This document shows, piece after piece, positions 9,608 through 17,105 of a DNA stretch of 64,000 nt (positions are counted from its first letter, which is position 1; each line of letters starts with the position of its first letter). Location: the NCBI RefSeq assembly GCF_024721585.1, contig NZ_CP102629.1, positions 1,116,001 to 1,180,000 of the forward strand, given 5' to 3'. The translations under genes were made by a program, and so were the position numbers. Source of the DNA: Sphingomicrobium aestuariivivum. Lineage in GTDB: Bacteria > Pseudomonadota > Alphaproteobacteria > Sphingomonadales > Sphingomonadaceae. A model generated the notes under the pieces. The model did not search any database. It saw nothing but the letters and a program-made list of their open reading frames with translations, and was not told the DNA's origin.

Positions 9608-11365
9608 CTAGCGAGCCTGCGCTTCCAGTTCGGCCGCGATCCACGCCTTCACATTGGTCTCGAGCACGTCGAGCGGCACCGCGCCCGAGCCCAGCACCAC
9701 GTCATGGAAGCGGCGAAGGTCGAAGCCGTCGCCCAGCGTCTCTTCGCTGAGCGTCCGCAATTCGCGGATCTTCAATTCGCCGATCTTGTAGGCCAGCGCC
9801 TGTCCCGGCCATGAGATGTAGCGATTGACCTCCGCCTCGACATTGGCCTCGGTCAGCGCCGTATTGTCGAGCATGTAGGCGATCGCCTGCTCCTTGCTCC
9901 ATCCCTTCGAATGGAGCCCCGTGTCGACGACCAGCCGCGTCGCGCGCCACATCTCGTAGGACAGCCGCCCCATTTCCTTGGCGGGCGTGTCATAGAGCCC
10001 CATCTCGATGCCGAGCCGCTCCGAATAGAGCCCCCAACCCTCGACAAAGGCGGTGAAGAACAGGTTGCGGCGCCATTCGGGCTGGTCGATCTCCTGCGCC
10101 AGCGCGATCTGGTGGTGATGCCCCGGCACGCCCTCGTGCACCGTCAGCGCGGGCACTTCCCACAAGGGCCGCTGGTCGAGCTTCGAGGTGTTGACGTAAT
10201 AGAGCCCCGCGATGCCGTTCGCCGGGCTGCCCGGATTGTAATAGGCCGTCGTCGTGCCCTCCGCGATCTCGGCGGGGATCTCGGCGATGCCATAGGGGAG
10301 GCGCGGCAGCAGCGTGAAGAGCGTCGGCATGAGCGCGTCGATCTTCTTCGTCTCGCGCGCCACATATTGCATCAGCTCTTCGGGCGTTTTCGCATAATAG
10401 ACGGGGTTGGTACGAAGGTCCGCGATGAAGGCCTCGCGCGTGTCGAAGCCTGCGTCCTTGGCCACTTCCACCATCTCGGCGCGGATGCGCGCCACCTCGC
10501 TGAGGCCGATATCGTGGATCTCGTCGGGCGTCAGGTCGGTCGTGGTCATCAGCCGCGCGCGATAGGCATAATAATCCGCACCCCCGGGCTGCGCCGACAC
10601 GCCGACCGCCTGCGCGCAATTGGGCAGATAGTCGTTCTCGAACCAGGCGAGCTGGCGGTCATAGGCGGCGCGCACCTCGCCATCGATCAGCGCCGCCGCG
10701 CGGCCTTTCAGCGCCTCCCAGCCGGCGGGATCGATAGTGTCGGGCCGCTCGCCCGCGAAGGGCGCGTAGAGACGGCTCGTCGTCACGTCCTCGCCGATCA
10801 CCCCCGAGATCGAGCCCGCATAGCCATCGAGCACGGTGCAAGGCAGCACATAGCCCCCTGCTACCGCCTCGTCGGCGACCGCGATCGCCTGTTCGTTCTG
10901 CGCCGGATAGGCGGCGAGCCGCGCGAGGTAATTGTCATAATCCGCCGCCGTGCGGAACGACAGGTTGTTCGCCAGCCCCGCAAGGCTCTGGTGCCAGCCC
11001 GAGCGGTTGGTGAAGTTCATCAGCCGCTGGCCATATCCGGCCCCCTCGATGCCCGTCTCGAGGTTGCGCTCGAGGATCATCTTGTTGACCCGCGCCTTCG
11101 CCGTCAGCCCCTCGTCGGGAATGGCCTTCAGCCGCGCGAGGAAGAATTCGCTCTCGCGCACCCGCGCATCCATGGCCTCGAGGCTCATGTCGGAGAGCCT
11201 GTCGTCATAATCCTTCACCCCGACCGAGGAGGCGAGCGTGGGATATTGTTCGAGCTGCCACTGCCAGTAGCGTGTCGTCAGCGCCTCATAATCCTCCTGC
11301 GGTCCGGCAAGCGCCGGGGTGGCGGCGGTGGTGGCGAGCAAGGCGGCGGCAAGCATGAGGCGCAT
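9608..11365 (-). CDS. DUF885 family metallopeptidase-like protein, exported
   Basis: A 585-residue protein with a signal peptide (LMLAAALLATTAATPALA). The DUF885 zinc motif HEGVPGHHHQIA and the downstream glutamate motif FVEGWGLYSERLG place it in the gluzincin-like group. Members are annotated as predicted carboxypeptidases or dipeptidases, but few have been tested. I chose the ATG at 11365, which has GGGAG 7 nt upstream and opens directly into the signal peptide. It is transcribed divergently from the radical SAM gene, with about 120 bp between them. Confidence 0.88.
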   Translation of the reverse strand: MRLMLAAALLATTAATPALAGPQEDYEALTTRYWQWQLEQYPTLASSVGVKDYDDRLSDMSLEAMDARVRESEFFLARLKAIPDEGLTAKARVNKMILERNLETGIEGAGYGQRLMNFTNRSGWHQSLAGLANNLSFRTAADYDNYLARLAAYPAQNEQAIAVADEAVAGGYVLPCTVLDGYAGSISGVIGEDVTTSRLYAPFAGERPDTIDPAGWEALKGRAAALIDGEVRAAYDRQLAWFENDYLPNCAQAVGVSAQPGGADYYAYRARLMTTTDLTPDEIHDIGLSEVARIRAEMVEVAKDAGFDTREAFIADLRTNPVYYAKTPEELMQYVARETKKIDALMPTLFTLLPRLPYGIAEIPAEIAEGTTTAYYNPGSPANGIAGLYYVNTSKLDQRPLWEVPALTVHEGVPGHHHQIALAQEIDQPEWRRNLFFTAFVEGWGLYSERLGIEMGLYDTPAKEMGRLSYEMWRATRLVVDTGLHSKGWSKEQAIAYMLDNTALTEANVEAEVNRYISWPGQALAYKIGELKIRELRTLSEETLGDGFDLRRFHDVVLGSGAVPLDVLETNVKAWIAAELEAQAR

Positions 11366-11470
11366 CGAAATTCTCCCGTGTTTCGGCACCGAAACTAGGC
11401 CGAAGCGAGGTCTCGTGTCGATGAAAAACCGGCCTTGTGTCGGCTAGGAGTCTTTCGCATCGCCGCTCGG

Positions 11471-11485
11471 GAACGTATAGAGAAC
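11471..11485 (+). promoter_or_regulatory. LexA (SOS) box overlapping a -10 element
   Basis: GAAC at 11471-11474, seven spacer bases, and GAAC at 11482-11485: an exact match to the alphaproteobacterial LexA operator (GTTC-N7-GTTC read from the other strand). A TATAGA hexamer at 11476-11481 sits within the box and would place transcription start at or near the ATG at 11488, so the mRNA may be leaderless. LexA bound here would cover the promoter. Confidence 0.8.
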
Positions 11486-11487
11486 AG

Positions 11488-12750
11488 ATGGCACGGCTCG
11501 ACACCCAATCAAAGCTCGGCATCCTCGCCGATGCGGCCAAATATGACGCCAGCTGCGCGAGCAGCGGGGCGAAGGGTCGCGACAGCCGCTCGGGCACCGG
11601 CATGGGCTCGACCACCGGCACCGGTATCTGCCACGCCTACGCCCCCGACGGCCGCTGCATCAGCCTGCTCAAGATCCTCCTGACCAACAGCTGCATCTTC
11701 GACTGCCATTATTGCATCAACCGCAAATCGTCGAACGTCCGCCGCGCGCGCTTCACCCCGCAGGAGGTCGTCGACCTCACATTGAACTTCTACAAGCGCA
11801 ACTATATCGAGGGGCTGTTCCTCTCCTCGGGCATCATCAAATCGTCCAACTATACGATGGAGCAGCTGGTCGAGGTCGCCCGCTGCTTGCGCGAGGATCA
11901 CGACTTTCGCGGCTATATCCACCTCAAGACCATCCCCGATGCCGACCCCGAGCTGATCGAGGCTGCGGGCCGACACGCCGACCGCGTCTCGATCAACGTC
12001 GAACTTCCCACGCGGGCGGGCCTCGAGCAGCTCGCGCCCGAAAAGGACGAGGACCGCATCCACGGCGCGATGGGCGAGATGAAGACCCATATCCTCGATG
12101 CCAAGGACGCGCGCCGCCGCTACCGCCACGCCCCGCGTTACGCTGCGGGCGGCCAGTCGACGCAGATGATCGTCGGGGCCGACGGCGCAAGTGACGGCGC
12201 GATCGTCACCCGCGCGCGCGGCCTCTATGACAATTTCGGGCTGCGCCGCGTCTATTACAGCGCCTTCTCGCCCATCCCCGACCCGAGCGCGGTGCTGCCG
12301 CTCAAGCGCCCCCCGCTGATGCGCGAGCACCGCCTCTACCAGTCCGACTGGCTGATGCGCTTCTACGGCTTTTCGCCGCAGGAAGTGATCTCGGCGACCG
12401 ATGAACAGGGTATGCTGCCGCTCGACATCGACCCCAAGCTCGCCTGGGCGCTGAAATTCCGCGAGAGCTTCCCCGTCGACGTCAACCGCGCCTCGAAGGA
12501 GCAGCTGCTGCGCGTTCCCGGCCTCGGCACCAAGGCGGTGGGCCGCATCCTCGCCTCGCGCCGCCACCGCCGCCTGCGCCTCGAAGATATCGCCCGCCTG
12601 ACCGTATCGGTGAAGAAGGTTCGGCCATTCATCACCTGTGAAGGCTGGTCGCCCACCCTCCTCACCGACCGCGCCGACCTCAAGGCACTGCTCCTCCCGC
12701 CAGCGGCGCAGCTCGACCTGTTCGGTACCCCTGTCCCAAAGGCTGCCTGA
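11488..12750 (+). CDS. Putative DNA modification/repair radical SAM protein (UdgX-linked family)
   Basis: A 420-residue radical SAM protein. The cluster motif is C69-x3-C73-x2-C76 (NSCIFDCHYCINRK). The N-terminus LGILADAAKYDASCASSG and the C-terminal helix-hairpin-helix (VPGLGTKAVGRILASRRHRR) identify the family known from TIGRFAM models as the radical SAM partner of UdgX-type uracil-DNA glycosylases. The HhH suggests DNA binding; the reaction is unknown. I chose ATG 11488, where similarity begins; an earlier GTG at 11437 would place the LexA box within the coding region. A hemerythrin gene and the DUF4130-UdgX gene follow on the same strand with short gaps and no visible terminator, so the three are probably one SOS-controlled unit. 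Confidence 0.9.
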   Translation: MARLDTQSKLGILADAAKYDASCASSGAKGRDSRSGTGMGSTTGTGICHAYAPDGRCISLLKILLTNSCIFDCHYCINRKSSNVRRARFTPQEVVDLTLNFYKRNYIEGLFLSSGIIKSSNYTMEQLVEVARCLREDHDFRGYIHLKTIPDADPELIEAAGRHADRVSINVELPTRAGLEQLAPEKDEDRIHGAMGEMKTHILDAKDARRRYRHAPRYAAGGQSTQMIVGADGASDGAIVTRARGLYDNFGLRRVYYSAFSPIPDPSAVLPLKRPPLMREHRLYQSDWLMRFYGFSPQEVISATDEQGMLPLDIDPKLAWALKFRESFPVDVNRASKEQLLRVPGLGTKAVGRILASRRHRRLRLEDIARLTVSVKKVRPFITCEGWSPTLLTDRADLKALLLPPAAQLDLFGTPVPKAA

Positions 12751-12804
12751 ACCGCAATCGGTTGCGGCGCGTTGGTAGGGCGAACAGAAACAGGAGTTTA
12801 GTCC

Positions 12805-13290
12805 ATGAGCCAGCAGACCATTTTCAAGCGCCTCAAGAAGGACCACGAGACGCATCGCGAGCTTTTGAACCGCATCGAGACGATGACCGGCGACAGCGAG
12901 GAGCGCCGCCAGCTCTTCCGCAACTTCCGCATGGAAGTGACCGCCCATGCCGCAGCCGAGGAGGAAACCCTCTATTCGACCATGCTCGAGGACCCTGACC
13001 TGCGCCACGATGGCCAGCATAGTGTCGCCGAGCATCACGAGCTCGACGAGCTGATGGCCGAGCTTGCCGACAAGGACATGTCGGAAGGCGCCTGGACCGA
13101 GAAGTTCAAGAAGCTGAAGCACGACTATCTTCATCACATCGATGAAGAGGAAGCCGACATGTTCCCCGCCGCCAAGGAAGAGCTGACCACCTCGGAAGCC
13201 AAGCAGCTCGGCGAGAAATTCGAAGAGCGCAAGCCCGAGGAATATGATCGCGCGCTTGCCGGCAAGGACATGGAAGACACGCGCGAGTAG
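12805..13290 (+). CDS. Hemerythrin HHE domain protein
   Basis: A 161-residue all-helical soluble protein with hemerythrin-type ligands spaced through it: H14 and H17-like positions in KKDHETHRELL, H47 with E51/E52 in TAHAAAEEETLY, HHELDELM, and a C-terminal LHHIDEEEADMFP. This is the DUF305/HHE di-iron layout that binds O2, NO or iron in related proteins; which ligand applies here cannot be read from sequence. A good ribosome site (CAGGAG) precedes the ATG. It lies 54 bp after the radical SAM gene and 23 bp before the UdgX fusion, so it splits a pair that is usually adjacent. It could protect oxygen-labile Fe-S clusters in both neighbours, but this is inference. Confidence 0.88.
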   Translation: MSQQTIFKRLKKDHETHRELLNRIETMTGDSEERRQLFRNFRMEVTAHAAAEEETLYSTMLEDPDLRHDGQHSVAEHHELDELMAELADKDMSEGAWTEKFKKLKHDYLHHIDEEEADMFPAAKEELTTSEAKQLGEKFEERKPEEYDRALAGKDMEDTRE

Positions 13291-13313
13291 AGCGTGTCCG
13301 GGCCCGTGAGCGT

Positions 13314-14768
13314 ATGACGAACATCCTGCCCGACGGGCCCCAGATCGACATCCACCGCGTGCTCCTCGCCCGCCCCGACGATTATGACGGGTGGCGCGAG
13401 GCGGCACGCGGTCTCGTATCGGCGGGCATCCCCCCGCAGGCGGTAAGCTTCGAGGTGGCGGGGGAGGAGGTCGGGCTGTTCGGCGACGATGCCCCCCTCC
13501 CCGAGGGCAGCCGCGACATTCGCGTCCCCAAGGCGTTCCCCGGCCTCGCGAAGCGCGTCGCGCTCCATTCGGACCCCGAACGCTATGCGCTGCTCTACGC
13601 CATGTTGTGGAAGCTGCAGTCGAACCGCGACGCGCTGTCCGACCGCGCCGACCCGCTTGTCGTGCGCCTCGACCGGCTCGCCAAGGAAGTCGGCCGCGAT
13701 GCGCACAAGATGCACGCCTTCGTCCGCTTCCGCGAGCTGGAGGAGGAAGGCGGCACGACACGCATGGTCGCCTGGTTCGAACCCGACCATCATATCACCC
13801 GCGCAGAGGCCGGTTTCTTCATCCGGCGCTTTCCCAACATGCGCTGGTCGATCCTCACCCCCGAGACCTGCATCCACTGGGACGGCGAGCAACTCGCCGA
13901 GACCCCCGGCGCCACCCGCGCCGACGCCCCCGACGGCGATCCGGTCGAGGCGACGTGGAAGACCTATTACAAGTCGATCTTCAATCCCGCGCGGGTGAAG
14001 GTGAAGGCGATGACCGCCGAGATGCCCAGGAAATATTGGAAGAACATGCCCGAGACGGCGCTCATCCCCGAGCTGCTCGCGGGCGCGCAGAAGCGCGAAT
14101 CCGAGATGATCGAGACGAGCCTGTCGCGGCGGGAAACCGTCCCCGCCGTGCCGAAAACTCGCCCCACCAACGTCGAGGCCGCCTGGGCGCAGCTGCGCGA
14201 AGAAGCCGGCGCCTGCACGGCTTGCGATCTCCACTGCAACGCCACGCAGACCGTGTTCGGCGAAGGCCCCCTCGACCCCATGCTCATGCTGGTCGGCGAG
14301 CAACCGGGCGATGCCGAGGACCTCGCGGGCAAGCCCTTCGTCGGCCCCGCCGGCCAGCTTCTCGATGAAGCGCTGGCAGAGGCCGGCGTCGACCGCTCAC
14401 GCGCCTATGTCACCAACGCGGTCAAGCATTTCAAATATCAGCTACGGGGCAAGCGCCGCATCCACCAATCGCCCAATGCCGGCGAAATCACCGCCTGCAA
14501 CTGGTGGCTGAAACAGGAGCGCGAGCTGGTCGTGCCCCCCGTCACCGTCGCGCTGGGCGCCACCGCAGGCCGCGCGCTGTTCGGCAAGCCGGTGACCATC
14601 GGCAAGCTGCGCGATAGCCCGCGACAGCTCCCCGACGGCAGCACGGCCTTCCTCACCGTCCACCCGAGCTACCTGCTGCGCCTGCCCGACCGCGTCCGGG
14701 CAGAAGAAGAACGGGCGCGCTTCGTGGAAGACCTGAAGCGCGCCCGTCGATTTGCCGAAACCTCATAG
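13314..14768 (+). CDS. DUF4130-UdgX fusion: uracil-DNA glycosylase of the UdgX type
   Basis: A 484-residue two-domain protein. Residues about 14-260 are the DUF4130 domain (companion domain of the radical SAM-linked system). Residues about 285-480 are a family-4-like uracil-DNA glycosylase with CTAC (301-304), GEQPGDAEDLAGKPFVGPAG starting at 328, and HPSYLLR (450-456). The loop KRRIH at 380-384 is the UdgX signature; in Mycobacterium smegmatis UdgX the histidine of this loop forms a covalent bond with the abasic site after uracil removal, so H384 is the predicted crosslinking residue. Cysteines visible for an Fe-S cluster are C301, C304, C308 and C395. It closes the LexA-boxed cassette. Confidence 0.92.
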   Translation: MTNILPDGPQIDIHRVLLARPDDYDGWREAARGLVSAGIPPQAVSFEVAGEEVGLFGDDAPLPEGSRDIRVPKAFPGLAKRVALHSDPERYALLYAMLWKLQSNRDALSDRADPLVVRLDRLAKEVGRDAHKMHAFVRFRELEEEGGTTRMVAWFEPDHHITRAEAGFFIRRFPNMRWSILTPETCIHWDGEQLAETPGATRADAPDGDPVEATWKTYYKSIFNPARVKVKAMTAEMPRKYWKNMPETALIPELLAGAQKRESEMIETSLSRRETVPAVPKTRPTNVEAAWAQLREEAGACTACDLHCNATQTVFGEGPLDPMLMLVGEQPGDAEDLAGKPFVGPAGQLLDEALAEAGVDRSRAYVTNAVKHFKYQLRGKRRIHQSPNAGEITACNWWLKQERELVVPPVTVALGATAGRALFGKPVTIGKLRDSPRQLPDGSTAFLTVHPSYLLRLPDRVRAEEERARFVEDLKRARRFAETS

Positions 14769-14771
14769 TCG

Positions 14772-14842
14772 CCCCAGCGAAGGCTGGGGGCCATGCCATG
14801 GAGGGTTATCGCCGTGACATGGATCCCAGCCTACGCTGGGAT
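14772..14842. repeat. Two REP-like hairpins in an intergenic gap
   Basis: Two hairpins lie between the convergent UdgX and TonB-receptor genes. CCCCAGC at 14772-14778 pairs with GCTGGGG at 14783-14789. ATCCCAGC at 14823-14830 pairs with GCTGGGAT at 14835-14842. Both share the CCCAGC core and a 4-base loop, in the form of short intergenic palindromes seen in many alphaproteobacterial genomes. They may also block read-through in both directions. Confidence 0.6.
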
Positions 14843-14853
14843 GACCCTTCAGG

Positions 14854-17025
14854 TCAGAAGCCGAAGCGCAGTGTCGCGCGCGCCGTGCGGCCCTCGACCG
14901 GATAGAGGTTGTTGTCGTTGTGCGCGAAGACGATGCCGTCGGTGTCGAACAGGTTTTCGACATTGACCTGCAGCGCGATGTCGTCGGTGAGGTCATAGAA
15001 AACCCCCGCATCGACCAGCGTCAGCGCCTCGACCTTCACCTCGTTCGAGAAGCTGGCGAACATCGAGCTGCGGTGGCTGACGCCCAGCCCAACGCCGAGG
15101 CGATCGGTGACGTCGTAGCGACCCCAGAGCGAGGCGTCGAAATCGGGCAGGTCGGCGACCTGGCGACCTTCGGGCGCGGCGCCCGTGTCGCTGGTCACTT
15201 CGGCATTCTGGAAGGCCATGCCGCCAGCCAGGCTGAGGCGCCCGACCTTGCCGTGCACCTCGAGCTCGACGCCCTCGGCGCGGATCTCGCCGGTCAACAC
15301 CGTGTCACCCGAGGTCGGGTCTTCGGCGCGTACATTGGTGCGATCGAGGCGGTAGGCAGCAAGCGTCACGTCGAAGTCGGGGATGACGCGCCACTTGGCG
15401 CCGACTTCGTAATTGGTGAAGCGCTCGGGCTCCAATGCCGCGGTGGTCGGCGACAGCGAGGCGAACTGGTCGCCAGACTGCGGCAGGTAGCTGCGGCTCC
15501 AGCTGGCGTAGAAGCTCAAGTCCTCATTCGGCTTGACCACCGCACCGAGGCGCGGGCTCCACAGGCTGTCGGAGCGCGACAGGTCGGTATCGCCGATGAA
15601 GTCGGCAACACGGATGTCGACCCAATCGTGACGCAGGCCCGCGATCAGTTCGAGATGCTCACCGATCTCGACCTGGTCCTGGACGTAGATGCCGAAGGCC
15701 TCGACCTCGGTTTCGCTCGAGCGTTCGCCCGACCCGCCGCGGAAGGTGATTTCGGGGATGACGATATCCTGCGCCAGCGGCACGAAGGTCTCGCGTCCGT
15801 TGGGGCTCTTGTCCTCCGCGGGAAGTCCGTCGAAGAAGCCGCGCAGGCGACCCGCGTCGCTCCACTGCAGGCTCATGTCCGCACCGACGAGGAGGCGATG
15901 GGTGACCCCGCCGGTCGCCAGCGTCGCGATCACGTCATTCTGCCACAGGAAGCTCTCGCGCTGGATGAAGTCCTCATAAGCCGTGATCTTGACGCTATCG
16001 ACGCCGTCGATCTCGGTCACCGCGCTCGAGGGCAGCGCGTTGCGGTAGAATTTGTCGTAACTGCCGAACAGGCCCTTGGAGACGAACGTGAGGTTCGAAC
16101 CCAACTGCGCCTCGAGACGCGCATCGGCGACATGCTTGTGGAAATCGGTGCGGTTGCCGTCGCGCAGCCCGAAGAAGGTCTCGTCGAACCCGTCGATCGC
16201 CGTCGCCGGATTGTCGATCGTGCCCTCGAACGCCGGCGGCAGGCCGCGGTCGACGTCGCGATTGTCCTCGGCATATTCATAGCCAAGGTCGAGGCGCGTG
16301 GTCGGCGAGAGATGCACCGAGAGAGTCGGGTTCACCGCGAAGCGATCGCCTTCGATGTCGCGGAAATTGTCGAACCGTTCGTAGACCGCGTTGAGGCGAC
16401 CTTCGGTGTTGGCGGCCAGCGGACTGTTGAGGTCGAGTTCGACGAAGCCGGCACCTTCACTGTCGATCGAGATGCCGCCCGCGAAATACTGGTCATGGAA
16501 GGGGCGCTTGATGACGCGGTTGACGATGCCGCCACCGCCACCGCGGCCGAAAACCAGCGCATTGGGCCCTTTCAGCACTTCGACGCGCTCGACATTGTAG
16601 AGGCCGCGATAATGCTGGACATCGTCGCGCAGCCCGTCGGTGAAGAAGTCGGCGGTCGAGGAAAGGCCGCGGATGACGATGGCGTCGCGATGGCCCTCGC
16701 CCGATTCGATCGAGATGCCGGGCACGTAGCTGACGACATCGCCGATGCTGCGCAGCGCCTGGTCCGAAATCTGTTCGGCGGTGACGATGCTGACCGCCTG
16801 CGGCACGTCGTTGAGGTCGCTGTCGGTCTTGGTCGCGCTCGCGCTGCGGTCGGCGCCATAGCCGTCGCGCTTGCCGGTCACGACGATCGGATCGCCCGGG
16901 CCTTCGCCGCCCATCTCGACGGCGACCATGCCCTCGGCGCTCGGCACGGTGCCGGCGACAGCGGCGGCCGGCGCGGCGATAGCGGCGGTGGCGAGCAGGG
17001 CGAATCGGAACGACGAACGGGACAT
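14854..17025 (-). CDS. TonB-dependent siderophore receptor
   Basis: Outer-membrane receptor of 723 aa. It has a signal peptide (about 1-25), a plug domain (about 60-170) with DVPQAVSIVTAEQISDQ and VEVLKGPNALVFGRGGGGG, and a beta-barrel ending in an aromatic residue (ARATLRFGF). The plug motifs are those of the FhuA/Fiu siderophore-receptor branch. The substrate cannot be read from sequence, but ferric siderophore is the best guess because of the Fur-type operator 42 bp upstream. The gene is alone, with no siderophore biosynthesis or ABC transporter gene nearby, so it may serve for piracy of foreign siderophores. Confidence 0.92.
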   Translation of the reverse strand: MSRSSFRFALLATAAIAAPAAAVAGTVPSAEGMVAVEMGGEGPGDPIVVTGKRDGYGADRSASATKTDSDLNDVPQAVSIVTAEQISDQALRSIGDVVSYVPGISIESGEGHRDAIVIRGLSSTADFFTDGLRDDVQHYRGLYNVERVEVLKGPNALVFGRGGGGGIVNRVIKRPFHDQYFAGGISIDSEGAGFVELDLNSPLAANTEGRLNAVYERFDNFRDIEGDRFAVNPTLSVHLSPTTRLDLGYEYAEDNRDVDRGLPPAFEGTIDNPATAIDGFDETFFGLRDGNRTDFHKHVADARLEAQLGSNLTFVSKGLFGSYDKFYRNALPSSAVTEIDGVDSVKITAYEDFIQRESFLWQNDVIATLATGGVTHRLLVGADMSLQWSDAGRLRGFFDGLPAEDKSPNGRETFVPLAQDIVIPEITFRGGSGERSSETEVEAFGIYVQDQVEIGEHLELIAGLRHDWVDIRVADFIGDTDLSRSDSLWSPRLGAVVKPNEDLSFYASWSRSYLPQSGDQFASLSPTTAALEPERFTNYEVGAKWRVIPDFDVTLAAYRLDRTNVRAEDPTSGDTVLTGEIRAEGVELEVHGKVGRLSLAGGMAFQNAEVTSDTGAAPEGRQVADLPDFDASLWGRYDVTDRLGVGLGVSHRSSMFASFSNEVKVEALTLVDAGVFYDLTDDIALQVNVENLFDTDGIVFAHNDNNLYPVEGRTARATLRFGF

Positions 17026-17066
17026 GGAAACGGCTTCTCCTCTTGAGTGTTGGAAGCCGCTCTATC

Positions 17067-17085
17067 GTTACTGATAATCATTCGC
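17067..17085 (-). promoter_or_regulatory. Fur box upstream of the TonB receptor
   Basis: By hand alignment 15 of 19 positions match the classical Fur consensus GATAATGATAATCATTATC, including the uninterrupted core TGATAATCATT. It is 42 bp upstream of the receptor start codon, where it would overlap the promoter. This predicts iron-repressed expression. Confidence 0.75.
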
Positions 17086-17105
17086 AATAGCGAAAAAGGG
17101 GCGGG

